A stretch of 8,439 nt of DNA from assembly GCA_944371685.1 (NCBI GenBank), contig CALVXV010000054.1:1-8439 (forward strand), written 5' to 3'. The notes beneath the pieces are model-generated. The model was not told the DNA's origin. It searched no databases and saw only the letters and a program-made list of their open reading frames with translations. Source of the stretch: an uncultured Bacilli bacterium. Lineage in GTDB: Bacteria; Bacillota_I; Bacilli_A; RF39; UBA660. Below, in pieces: positions 1 to 5,574 of the stretch. The position numbers were made by a program, and so were the translations under genes. The stretch's first letter is position 1. Each line of letters begins with the position of its first letter.

Positions 1-10
1 TAAATATTTA

Positions 11-17
11 CTCCTCT
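11..17 (-). promoter_or_regulatory. Possible ribosome binding site for a gene starting beyond the left edge
   Basis: On the minus strand positions 17-11 read AGAGGAG, a good Shine-Dalgarno match. The window ends 10 bases downstream, at the usual distance for a start codon, so a minus-strand gene probably begins at or just past position 1. An alternative is an ATG at 39-37 opening a basic peptide (MKNKAKTKRSKYL), but it has no ribosome binding site. The rest of 1-60 shows nothing else I can support. Confidence 0.35.
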
Positions 18-60
18 TGGTCTTGGCTTTGTTTTTCATTATACATGTTTTTTGATAAAA

Positions 61-822
61 TTACAATAGTTTTGTGCCACAAAGGAAACATGTAGTGGCC
101 GTTGGTGATAATTTGGTACCACAATTTGGACATACTTTAGGTTTGCTTTTATCAATAACGATAGGTTTTTCTTCTTTCTTTTCTTCAGTCTTAGCTTGAA
201 TGAAAGTTTCATGTCTTTCATCAGGCTCTAAGGACTTATTAAAATAGACTGTGTTATCTTCACTATTATTTGATTCTTCAGTTAAAGTTGGTTGATTTTG
301 AGAATTTAGTTGATTAACATTGTTGGTTTGATTTGACTCATCGGGCTGTGACAAATTTTGACTATAGTTACTTGGGTTTATAGACATTTCTGGTTGTGGT
401 TCTTTGTTTGCTTTTTTATCTTCATAAAGAGCATTTTGGTTCACTATAAATTCTTCGGTTTCATCATACATATGAAGCATAAATTTAGGGTTTTTAAAGA
501 CTAATTCAGGAAATTTATACATTGGAAATATGACGAACCAAACAGCTTCTTTAGGATTTAATTGATAAGCTTTTAACAGTTCAGCAATGATTATTTTATA
601 ATAGTATAAATTGGCTATGGGGATTAACGATTTATAGAAAACACTTTTTTTCATATCTAAAATATCTACTAATATCAAGGTATTATAAAATGGTACAAAG
701 GCTTTCCATGCGGGTATTTTAATTTTTTTAAATAGCTGTCCTATACATATTTTAACGGTTAAATAGACTATGAAAAAGACAAGAAAAAGTAATAAGAAAT
801 AAATTCCAGTTCCTTCAAACAT
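61..822 (-). CDS. Membrane protein with C-terminal zinc ribbon (DUF5684-like N-terminus)
   Basis: This 253-residue protein has three parts. Residues 1-110 are hydrophobic: a clear membrane helix at about 7-27, then the motif PAWKAFVPFYN (37-47), which resembles the tryptophan/proline loop of small DUF5684-type membrane proteins, then hydrophobic stretches near 62-83 and 93-110. Residues 130-220 are a low-complexity linker rich in Asn, Gln, Ser and Glu. The end (231-248) is a CPNC...CFLC zinc ribbon, probably binding one zinc in the cytoplasm. ATG at 822-820 is preceded by AAAAGGAGG at 838-830, seven bases away, so the start is firm. It follows the metallo-hydrolase gene by 51 bases and has its own promoter candidate. 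No function is known to me; a membrane-tethered sensor or scaffold is only a guess. The DUF5684 link is from memory of the motif. Confidence 0.85.
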   Translation of the reverse strand: MFEGTGIYFLLLFLVFFIVYLTVKICIGQLFKKIKIPAWKAFVPFYNTLILVDILDMKKSVFYKSLIPIANLYYYKIIIAELLKAYQLNPKEAVWFVIFPMYKFPELVFKNPKFMLHMYDETEEFIVNQNALYEDKKANKEPQPEMSINPSNYSQNLSQPDESNQTNNVNQLNSQNQPTLTEESNNSEDNTVYFNKSLEPDERHETFIQAKTEEKKEEKPIVIDKSKPKVCPNCGTKLSPTATTCFLCGTKLL

Positions 823-842
823 TTTTTAGCCTCCTTTTATTA

Positions 843-870
843 ATTATAACATGACATTTAATTATTTGAA
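843..870 (-). promoter_or_regulatory. Extended -10 promoter candidate before the zinc-ribbon membrane protein
   Basis: On the minus strand TG-T-TATAAT occupies 851-843, a full extended -10 element. Sixteen bases upstream is TTCAAA (870-865), four of six matches to TTGACA. A transcript would start near 836, giving a very short leader that begins at the ribosome binding site. Confidence 0.45.
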
Positions 871-873
871 ATA

Positions 874-1383
874 TTATTTTAAAAAGTAGTTTGTTTCTTT
901 TTCATATTTTAAGTTAGTAGATGGACCGTGTCCTGGGTATATTTTCGTATTATCGGGGTATGTTTTTATTTTATTGATACTTGTTTGCATTTCTTTAAGA
1001 TCTCCAGTAGGCATATCGGTTCTACCTATGGTATTTTTAAATAAGAAGTCTCCAGTGAACATAATGTTTTCATCTTTAAAGTAATAGGTTACGCTATCTT
1101 TAGTATGACCTTTTGTTTCAATAACTTCAAAAGTAAATGGTCCAAATGTATATGTTTTTGGTTTAGGGTTTTCTAATACTAAATTTTTATCAAAATTATT
1201 TAGAGCACCTATATGATCTGGATGATGATGAGTTATTAATATTTTAACAATTTCTTTGTTTTGAATGTTGTTTTTTATTTTGTTATATTCATCACCAGGA
1301 TCAATAATTAAAATTTTATTATTTTTTTCTAGTATGTAACAATTTGCTTGTAGATAGCCAACAGGAAGCTGGGTTATTTTCAT
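874..1383 (-). CDS. Metallo-beta-lactamase-fold hydrolase, glyoxalase II-like (YqgX type)
   Basis: A 169-residue MBL-fold enzyme of the hydroxyacylglutathione-hydrolase-like group typified by B. subtilis YqgX. The metal-site set is complete: THHHPDH at 51-57 supplies H52, H54, D56 and H57; then H93 (KGHT), D112 (FTGD) and H152 (PGHG). This predicts a binuclear metal hydrolase, probably on a thioester or similar small substrate in the cytosol. It is short for the group, which usually exceeds 200 residues; the loss is in loops, not in the metal motifs. The ATG at 1383-1381 overlaps the TGA of the upstream 67-residue gene (ATGA), and its ribosome binding site AAGGAGA lies inside that gene's last codons, implying translational coupling. 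The exact substrate cannot be read from sequence. Confidence 0.9.
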   Translation of the reverse strand: MKITQLPVGYLQANCYILEKNNKILIIDPGDEYNKIKNNIQNKEIVKILITHHHPDHIGALNNFDKNLVLENPKPKTYTFGPFTFEVIETKGHTKDSVTYYFKDENIMFTGDFLFKNTIGRTDMPTGDLKEMQTSINKIKTYPDNTKIYPGHGPSTNLKYEKETNYFLK

Positions 1384-1583
1384 TTAAGTCTCCTTAATTT
1401 ATTAAATATATCTCTAACGTTTTTTTGAGTATCATTAGATTGTGGATTTACGGGAGTTTCTTCTTTTTGGGGAGTAGATTTAGAGAATATCATTTTTTCT
1501 CTTATCTCGTTTGGATCTTGATTTAAGCCTCTTTTGACCATGCCTTTTAAAATAGTGTCTTTATTATTTTCATTTATTATCAT
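1380..1583 (-). CDS. Small hypothetical protein between rnhB and the MBL hydrolase
   Basis: I do not recognise this 67-residue protein. It is hydrophilic, with no membrane helix or signal. The N-terminal half (TILKGMVKRGLNQDPNEIRE) looks helical, the middle (37-53) is a Pro/Thr/Gln/Asn-rich linker, and the end (VRDIFNKLRRLK) is a basic amphipathic helix. I chose the ATG at 1583-1581: GAAAGGAA lies six bases upstream, and the start sits one base after the rnhB stop codon. A longer reading from TTG at 1616 would overlap rnhB and has no better site. Its TGA stop overlaps the start of the hydrolase gene, so it is in the same operon and translationally coupled to it. The use of TGA as a stop shows that this genome does not read TGA as Trp. 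Confidence 0.75.
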   Translation of the reverse strand: MIINENNKDTILKGMVKRGLNQDPNEIREKMIFSKSTPQKEETPVNPQSNDTQKNVRDIFNKLRRLK

Positions 1584-1584
1584 G

Positions 1585-2214
1585 TTAATTTCCTTTCTTA
1601 CAGTGACCTGTTTCAATATAGTTTTTTACTGGTCCATATGTTTTGCGGTATCCTTCTATAAGTCCATATTTTTCAATGGCTTGTAAGTGATTTTTGGTTG
1701 GATATCCTTTATGATTTTTAAAACCATATTCGGGGTGCTTTTTGTCAATTTCATATAATATTTTATCTCTTGTGACTTTAGCGATGACACTAGCAGCGGC
1801 AATTGACATACTTTTAGCATCGCCTTTAATGATGGGCATGACGGGAATATCTATGTCAATGGGCATTGCATCAGATAAAACATATTCTAAAGGTATTTGC
1901 TTTTGAACTTTTTTTATAGCGATAATCATGGCTTTTCTACTAGCTTCATAGATGTTTATTTTATCTATTTCTTCTGGAGAGACAATGCCAATGCCATATG
2001 TGGTATTTTCAATAATATAATCATAAAATATATTGCGTTTTTTTTCACTTAATTTTTTGGAATCGTTTAAACCTTCTAATTCAAAATTTTCTGGTAAAAC
2101 GACGCAAGCTGCGACAACCGGACCATAAAGTGGTCCCCTACCGGCTTCGTCAGTACCACCAATTATATTTAGACCTTTGTTTTTTAACTCTCGTTCATAT
2201 TGCCATAAATCCAT
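1585..2214 (-). CDS. rnhB: Ribonuclease HII
   Basis: RNase HII cleaves the RNA strand of RNA-DNA hybrids and starts removal of ribonucleotides misincorporated in DNA. The 209-residue protein carries the family signatures in order: GGTDEAGRGPLYGPV (19-33) with catalytic D22 and E23, LNDSKKLSEKKR (49-60), D115 in VLSDAMP, D132 in IKGDAKS, AAASVIAKVTRD (139-150) and GFKNHKGYPT. The four acidic residues line up with E. coli D16, E17, D108 and D126. Length is normal. The ATG at 2214-2212 has only a partial ribosome binding site (AGTAGG). It lies 26 bases after the tRNA-editing gene and one base before the 67-residue gene, so it is probably cotranscribed from the promoter near 2740. Confidence 0.97.
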   Translation of the reverse strand: MDLWQYERELKNKGLNIIGGTDEAGRGPLYGPVVAACVVLPENFELEGLNDSKKLSEKKRNIFYDYIIENTTYGIGIVSPEEIDKINIYEASRKAMIIAIKKVQKQIPLEYVLSDAMPIDIDIPVMPIIKGDAKSMSIAAASVIAKVTRDKILYEIDKKHPEYGFKNHKGYPTKNHLQAIEKYGLIEGYRKTYGPVKNYIETGHCKKGN

Positions 2215-2240
2215 GATTATTGCCTACTTTCATATTTATT

Positions 2241-2717
2241 TTATAAATCTATAATTTGATATTCATAGTTTAGATTATCTAAAAATTTAAACATGTCATC
2301 AATTGATATGAAAACGGTAGCGATGTTTTCATTTGGGTGAAAGGTAATAATTTTTTCATTTAAAAGGACTTTATCAATGTATATTTGAATATCTTTTTCT
2401 TGATTGTTTATAAGGCCAAATAATGAAACTATACCTGGTTTTAGTTTCATTTTAGCTTGAAGGGCTTCTTCACTGGCAAAATGTAGACGGTCACCGGTTA
2501 ATTGCCCAAGGGTTTTTAAGTCAACTTTTTTATGTTCGTCTAAAATAATTAAATAAAATTTACGATCTTTTTTTCCAGCTAAAAATAATGTTTTAGAAAG
2601 TACGCCTTCATGACCTTTAACATATTCGTCGGCTAGTTCAGTGGTATATGCGGGTGGATGATTTACAATTTTATAATTAATATTCATTTGCTTTAATGTT
2701 TCTAATACTTCCTGCAT
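2241..2717 (-). CDS. YbaK/ProXp-type prolyl-tRNA deacylase (aminoacyl-tRNA editing)
   Basis: A free-standing editing-domain protein of 158 residues, resembling the ProXp-ala/PrdX branch of the YbaK family. These enzymes hydrolyse mischarged tRNA(Pro), typically Ala-tRNA(Pro), in trans to prolyl-tRNA synthetase. Supporting motifs are NHPPAYTTELADEY (19-32), GVLSKTLFLAGKKD (38-51) containing the conserved lysine K42, LIILDEHKKVDLK, and the C-terminal LKPGIVSLFGLINN (92-105), a hallmark of this branch. The length fits a single INS-like domain. The start ATG at 2717-2715 follows AAGGA by about eight bases. It appears to head an operon running on into rnhB, with its own promoter. The choice between the alanine- and cysteine-specific branch is inferred from motifs and not certain. 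Confidence 0.9.
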   Translation of the reverse strand: MQEVLETLKQMNINYKIVNHPPAYTTELADEYVKGHEGVLSKTLFLAGKKDRKFYLIILDEHKKVDLKTLGQLTGDRLHFASEEALQAKMKLKPGIVSLFGLINNQEKDIQIYIDKVLLNEKIITFHPNENIATVFISIDDMFKFLDNLNYEYQIIDL

Positions 2718-2739
2718 TTTACTATTCCTTCCTATTTAT

Positions 2740-2768
2740 ATTCTATCACATATGAGTTTGAGTGCGAA
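2740..2768 (-). promoter_or_regulatory. Promoter candidate for the tRNA-editing/rnhB operon
   Basis: On the minus strand TG-A-TAGAAT (2748-2740) is an extended -10 element. A TTCGCA -35 box (2768-2763, four of six matches) lies 17 bases upstream. It sits between the stop of the HAD phosphatase gene and the start of the editing gene. Confidence 0.5.
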
Positions 2769-2787
2769 AATATTATTAATAATATTT
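2768..2787. repeat. Perfect 20-bp AT-only palindrome
   Basis: AAATATTATT followed directly by AATAATATTT is a perfect inverted repeat with no spacer. It covers the stop codon of the HAD phosphatase gene and touches the -35 box of the downstream promoter. With no loop and only A-T pairs it is a poor terminator. It could be an operator or an UP-like element, or chance in AT-rich DNA. Confidence 0.5.
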
Positions 2788-3360
2788 GTGAGGTTGAAAT
2801 TTATTTTTTTTTATTAATTTTTTAATCATATGTTTTTGGAGTTTTTGAGCCATACCTGTTTGCATGTTATTTTTTTTAGATAGTTGGTCGACTAATATAG
2901 CTTTTATACCATACTTTTTGGCACCAACAATATCAGAGAGTATTTGGTCACCAATAGCAACGGTTTTTTCTTTTTTTGAGGATAATATTTTTAGGGCTTT
3001 TTGGTAAGCTTTGATATTAGGTTTTCCAGCTTCACTGATAGATGGTACACCTAATTTTTGAGATATAGGTGCAACTCTTTGTTGATGGTTATTGGAAATT
3101 AATAATATTTTAAAGTTTAATTTTTTTAGTTTATAGAATAGTTCTATTGTTTTTTGGGGTACAGTTAAATCGTCAACTTCAGTAATGGTATTATCAATAT
3201 CAAATAATATGGTATCATAGTTTTTTTCTTTTAGTTTATCATAATCTATCTCATATATGTTTGGAAAGTAATTATCTGGAGTAACTCTGGCTATTTCATC
3301 TTTAGAGCCAAACATTACTTTAATGAATGTTTTTAGCATTAAAATATGTTTTAATTTCAT
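2776..3360 (-). CDS. yqeG: YqeG-family HAD-superfamily IIIA phosphatase
   Basis: A HAD phosphatase whose motifs match the YqeG family, which is related to yeast Gep4 and plant PGPP1, enzymes that dephosphorylate phosphatidylglycerophosphate. That role here is inference. Numbered from ATG 3360 (194 residues): motif I LFDIDNT with nucleophile D54 and D56; motif II ISNN with S89; motif III GKP with K113; motif IV AIGDQILSD with D138 and D143. The part aligning with B. subtilis YqeG begins about 20 residues in (TPDNYFPNIYEI). The start is unclear. A GTG at 3378 extends the frame but lies inside the terminator hairpin of the previous gene, and none of the ATGs at 3360, 3339 or 3315 has a ribosome binding site. 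The C-terminus is strongly basic (KKLIKKNK), which might help membrane contact. No convincing promoter was found. Confidence 0.88.
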   Translation of the reverse strand: MKLKHILMLKTFIKVMFGSKDEIARVTPDNYFPNIYEIDYDKLKEKNYDTILFDIDNTITEVDDLTVPQKTIELFYKLKKLNFKILLISNNHQQRVAPISQKLGVPSISEAGKPNIKAYQKALKILSSKKEKTVAIGDQILSDIVGAKKYGIKAILVDQLSKKNNMQTGMAQKLQKHMIKKLIKKNKFQPHKYY

Positions 3361-3366
3361 GGCATT

Positions 3367-3393
3367 AAAAATAATCACCGAAGTGACTATTTT
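3367..3393 (-). terminator. Intrinsic terminator with cUUCGg tetraloop after the YtxH gene
   Basis: On the minus strand an 11-base arm AAAATAGTCAC (3393-3383) pairs with GTGATTATTTT (3378-3368) through one G-U wobble, closing a UUCG loop on a C-G pair, the especially stable tetraloop. The distal arm ends in a run of five T (3371-3367). The TAG stop of the YtxH gene lies inside the stem, so the terminator is compressed against the coding end. Confidence 0.75.
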
Positions 3394-3797
3394 GTTTCCT
3401 TTTCTAATTTTTCTGTTACGTTTTTAGAAACTTCGATTACTTTGTTTTTAATAGCGTTTGCTGATTTTTCAATTACTGGTGTTCCTTTTTCGATAGTATA
3501 GTTGACTAGTTCTTCAGCAGCATCTTTTAACTTTTTAGCTTTCTTTTTGGCTTCTTCAAGAACTGTTTCTTTATCTAATTCGGCTATTCCTTCTTTTAAT
3601 TCTTCGATTTTAGCTTCAACTGTTTCTCTTACATCATCCATATCAATGTTTTTTACTTTAGCTACTAAATCATCAAACATTTTTTTCAAATCTTCTCTAG
3701 TTTCTGAACCTTTTTTAGGAGCAAATAATAAGCCTAATGCAGCTCCAACGCCAGCGCCTACTACAAATTTTCCAATTCCATTACTTTTCTTCGTCAT
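3387..3797 (-). CDS. YtxH-domain protein
   Basis: A 136-residue YtxH-family protein, small envelope-associated proteins linked to general stress in Bacillus. The N-terminal signature FVVGAGVGAALGLLFAPKKG (11-30) is a Gly/Ala-rich membrane segment followed by the typical APKKGSETRE charged tail. The rest (32-136) is a highly charged Lys/Glu helix-forming region resembling LEA or apolipoprotein-like amphipathic repeats. I chose the ATG at 3797-3795 because AAGGAA is seven bases upstream of it; a GTG at 3803 would sit right against that site. The start overlaps the end of the upstream YtxG-like gene by 17 bases, so the two are translationally linked, as ytxG and ytxH are in Bacillus. It is the last gene of the four-gene cluster, with the terminator beginning inside its stop region. 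The molecular role is unknown. Confidence 0.88.
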   Translation of the reverse strand: MTKKSNGIGKFVVGAGVGAALGLLFAPKKGSETREDLKKMFDDLVAKVKNIDMDDVRETVEAKIEELKEGIAELDKETVLEEAKKKAKKLKDAAEELVNYTIEKGTPVIEKSANAIKNKVIEVSKNVTEKLEKETK

Positions 3798-4074
3798 TTT
3801 CACTTTCCTTCTTTCTATTAAATAATTTACCGATGGCAGTCGATAAAAAATTTACAATGGTATCACTGAAACCGACTACAGCATCAGTGGTGTTATCAAT
3901 AATGTTAAATAGGCCATTTAATTTATTTGATTTTTGGCTTACATCATCGACTAATTTATCAATTTTATCTAAAGTTTTTATAGCATTGATAACTAAAATT
4001 ATTAAGGCAATGACTAATACAATTAATAATATGTAAAAAAATATAGATAATACATCAGCAAAACTAATCATCAT
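3781..4074 (-). CDS. Single-pass membrane protein, YtxG/DUF948-like
   Basis: A 97-residue protein with one strong N-terminal membrane helix (about 8-30, very rich in Ile, Leu and Val), then a helical segment (31-85) with the pattern AIKTLDKIDKLVDDVSQKSN, and an acidic tail. This layout and its position directly before a YtxH gene match the DUF948/YtxG family; similarity is by architecture and context more than by motif. TAA of the upstream gene overlaps its ATG by one base (TAATG). AAAAGGGG at 4090-4083 is the ribosome binding site, eight bases away. A second ATG follows at once, so the start could be one residue later. It is probably a partner of the YtxH protein at the membrane; function is not established. 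Confidence 0.8.
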   Translation of the reverse strand: MMISFADVLSIFFYILLIVLVIALIILVINAIKTLDKIDKLVDDVSQKSNKLNGLFNIIDNTTDAVVGFSDTIVNFLSTAIGKLFNRKKESENDEEK

Positions 4075-4880
4075 TATTTATTCCCCTTTTCATACAATGA
4101 ATCAATCATACTAAATAATTCTTTATCGCTTATTTTTCTTGGAGCTTTTTTTGTTTGTTCTTCTTCAACTGGTTTATCCATTTCTTCTTCTAATAAATCT
4201 GTTAGGTCATCATCTTTTAATGAACCATGTCTTGGTTTTTCAGAGATAGTACTAGCTCCAAAGTCAAAGTCATCTTTAGTAATTGATTTTGTGTTTTCTA
4301 TAGTTTTTTCTGACTTCTTTGGTTCTGGCTTTTTTTCTTCATCACTAAAAAGTACTCTATTGCCACCAAATAAGGTTGTTTCAATATCAGCTTCTAAGCC
4401 TCCATAAGCTTTATTTCTGATAGCATCAACATTAGCTTCTTTTGAACTATAATATGAAGAACGTCCTTCAGTTTTTGAGTTATATTCATCTTTTTGATAA
4501 CCTTTATCTAAAATTCCATAAACTGGTGAGATAATTGGTGATGGTCTAAATACTCGCTTTTCTTCTTTTGGTGGATTATATACTTCTTTTTTTTGAGTTC
4601 TGGTTCTTTTTTCTTCTTTTGGCTCTGGTTTGACATCAATTGTATCAAAATCATTATCATCAAAAAATGGAAATTTATATTCATTTTTGACAGGTTCAGG
4701 TTCTATTTCTTCTTTTACTTCCTCTTTTACTATGTCCTCATATTTATCAGAGCGCGCTTTTTTTGGTGAAGGAATTTCTACTTGAATTACTTCTTTTTGA
4801 ACCCCTTCTTTTTTTGTTTCAGGTTCTTCAACTTCCACTTCTTCAGTAAATAAATTTTTAAATTTATCAATTAGTCCCAT
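4074..4880 (-). CDS. Acidic low-complexity hypothetical protein with amphipathic N-terminus
   Basis: I do not recognise a family for this 268-residue protein. Three short segments look ordered. Residues 1-12 (MGLIDKFKNLFT) form an amphipathic helix like the membrane-targeting ends of peripheral proteins such as SepF. Residues 111-128 (FRPSPIISPVYGILDKGY) are the only sizeable hydrophobic/proline stretch and read like a binding motif. Residues 248-266 (RKISDKELFSMIDSLYEK) form a C-terminal helix. The rest is Glu/Lys/Pro/Asp-rich and probably disordered, with PKEEKR repeated at 87-92 and 104-109. There is no signal peptide or membrane helix, so it should be cytoplasmic or peripheral. ATG 4880 follows GAGGTG. 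It lies 12 bases after the lipoprotein gene and overlaps the YtxG-like gene by one base, pointing to a shared envelope role (inference). Confidence 0.8.
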   Translation of the reverse strand: MGLIDKFKNLFTEEVEVEEPETKKEGVQKEVIQVEIPSPKKARSDKYEDIVKEEVKEEIEPEPVKNEYKFPFFDDNDFDTIDVKPEPKEEKRTRTQKKEVYNPPKEEKRVFRPSPIISPVYGILDKGYQKDEYNSKTEGRSSYYSSKEANVDAIRNKAYGGLEADIETTLFGGNRVLFSDEEKKPEPKKSEKTIENTKSITKDDFDFGASTISEKPRHGSLKDDDLTDLLEEEMDKPVEEEQTKKAPRKISDKELFSMIDSLYEKGNK

Positions 4881-4892
4881 TTTAATACACCT

Positions 4893-5492
4893 CTACTTTT
4901 CTTCATAACGTAAGAAGCTATCATTATTATCATTTTTTGAACTAAATACGTTATATTTTTCTTCCTTGTTTTTTAAAAAGTCATCTTCTAATGATAATTT
5001 TATTATATTACTGTTGTATTTTATTGTCGATAAAATGTATGAACTATTTAAAACTGTATCGTTGATGTCTTGCTTAGGTACTAAAGCTTCAATTCTGGCA
5101 TAGTTATATACAAACTCGATTAAATATAGGTCTTTTTGTTTAGTTATTTCTAAATAGCCTATATTATCTCCATTTTTTATTTTCTTAGAATAATATTTAC
5201 TATTATCAACTTTATAATTAACTGATTTTTGATAATAATAACTAATTTCATCTAGGTATAGATAATAATACACACCATTGGAATATAATTTATCATTAGT
5301 TCCACTACTGTCGATATAAGTTACACCTCTTGGTACATAGTACTTATATCCACGTCCCACACGGTTATACAAAGTATTTTCTTTGGATAATACAACACTA
5401 ACAATATTATCAATACTAGTTGTGTCAATTCTAACGATGGTACAGCCGGTTAGAATTAAAGTAATTAGTCCTAAAAGAATTATTTTCTTCAT
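4893..5492 (-). CDS. Putative lipoprotein, Tyr-rich, unknown function
   Basis: A 199-residue secreted lipoprotein. The N-terminus MKKIILLGLITLILTGC is a classic lipoprotein signal: two lysines, a hydrophobic core, and the lipobox LTGC with C17 as the predicted lipidation site, so it should be anchored to the outer face of the membrane. The mature part is unusually rich in Tyr, Asn, Lys and Ser (several Tyr runs at 75-105) and reads like beta strands with an acidic/Asn-rich tail (170-199). I recognise no domain. The ATG at 5492-5490 is preceded by AGGTG, and an extended -10 promoter lies about 20 bases further up, so it is the first gene of the cluster running to the YtxH gene. A cell-surface partner of the YtxG/YtxH-type membrane proteins is a reasonable inference, no more. 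Confidence 0.85.
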   Translation of the reverse strand: MKKIILLGLITLILTGCTIVRIDTTSIDNIVSVVLSKENTLYNRVGRGYKYYVPRGVTYIDSSGTNDKLYSNGVYYYLYLDEISYYYQKSVNYKVDNSKYYSKKIKNGDNIGYLEITKQKDLYLIEFVYNYARIEALVPKQDINDTVLNSSYILSTIKYNSNIIKLSLEDDFLKNKEEKYNVFSSKNDNNDSFLRYEEK

Positions 5493-5513
5493 ATATACAC
5501 CTGCTTACTATAG

Positions 5514-5522
5514 ATTATATCA
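5514..5522 (-). promoter_or_regulatory. Extended -10 promoter of the lipoprotein/YtxH cluster
   Basis: On the minus strand TG-A-TATAAT occupies 5522-5514, a perfect extended -10. At 16-18 base spacing I find no good -35 box. The predicted start near 5507 gives a leader of about 15 bases that still includes the AGGTG ribosome binding site. Confidence 0.55.
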
Positions 5523-5555
5523 AATTTTGCTTAATTTTCCTAATAAAGGGCCTGG

Positions 5556-5567
5556 TTTACATGTAAA
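5556..5567. repeat. 12-bp perfect palindrome between trmB and the lipoprotein cluster
   Basis: TTTACATGTAAA is a perfect inverted repeat. It lies just after the trmB stop and about 50 bases upstream of the predicted start of the lipoprotein transcript. It may be an activator or repressor site, or chance; no T-run follows on either strand, so it is not a terminator. Confidence 0.35.
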
Positions 5568-5574
5568 ATTATGT

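Noticed and set aside
1..39. Minus-strand ATG at 39 opening MKNKAKTKRSKYL
   Set aside because: There is no ribosome binding site before it, and only 13 codons are visible; the AGAGGAG at 17-11 points to a start further left instead.
39..221. 60-codon minus-strand frame rich in lysine
   Set aside because: It lies in another frame of the zinc-ribbon protein gene, has no ribosome binding site, and its sequence is the by-product of the Glu/Lys linker.
1380..1616. TTG start giving a 78-residue version of the small protein
   Set aside because: It overlaps rnhB by 32 bases, whereas the ATG at 1583 has a well-spaced GAAAGGAA.
3502..4036. Two plus-strand frames rich in Ser and Phe
   Set aside because: They are antisense shadows of the YtxH- and YtxG-like genes, which have family signatures, overlaps and ribosome binding sites.
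4150..4860. Repetitive TTCTTCTTTT-like runs read as a DNA repeat
   Set aside because: They are the antisense of Glu/Lys codons (GAA, AAA) in a low-complexity protein and do not form regular units.
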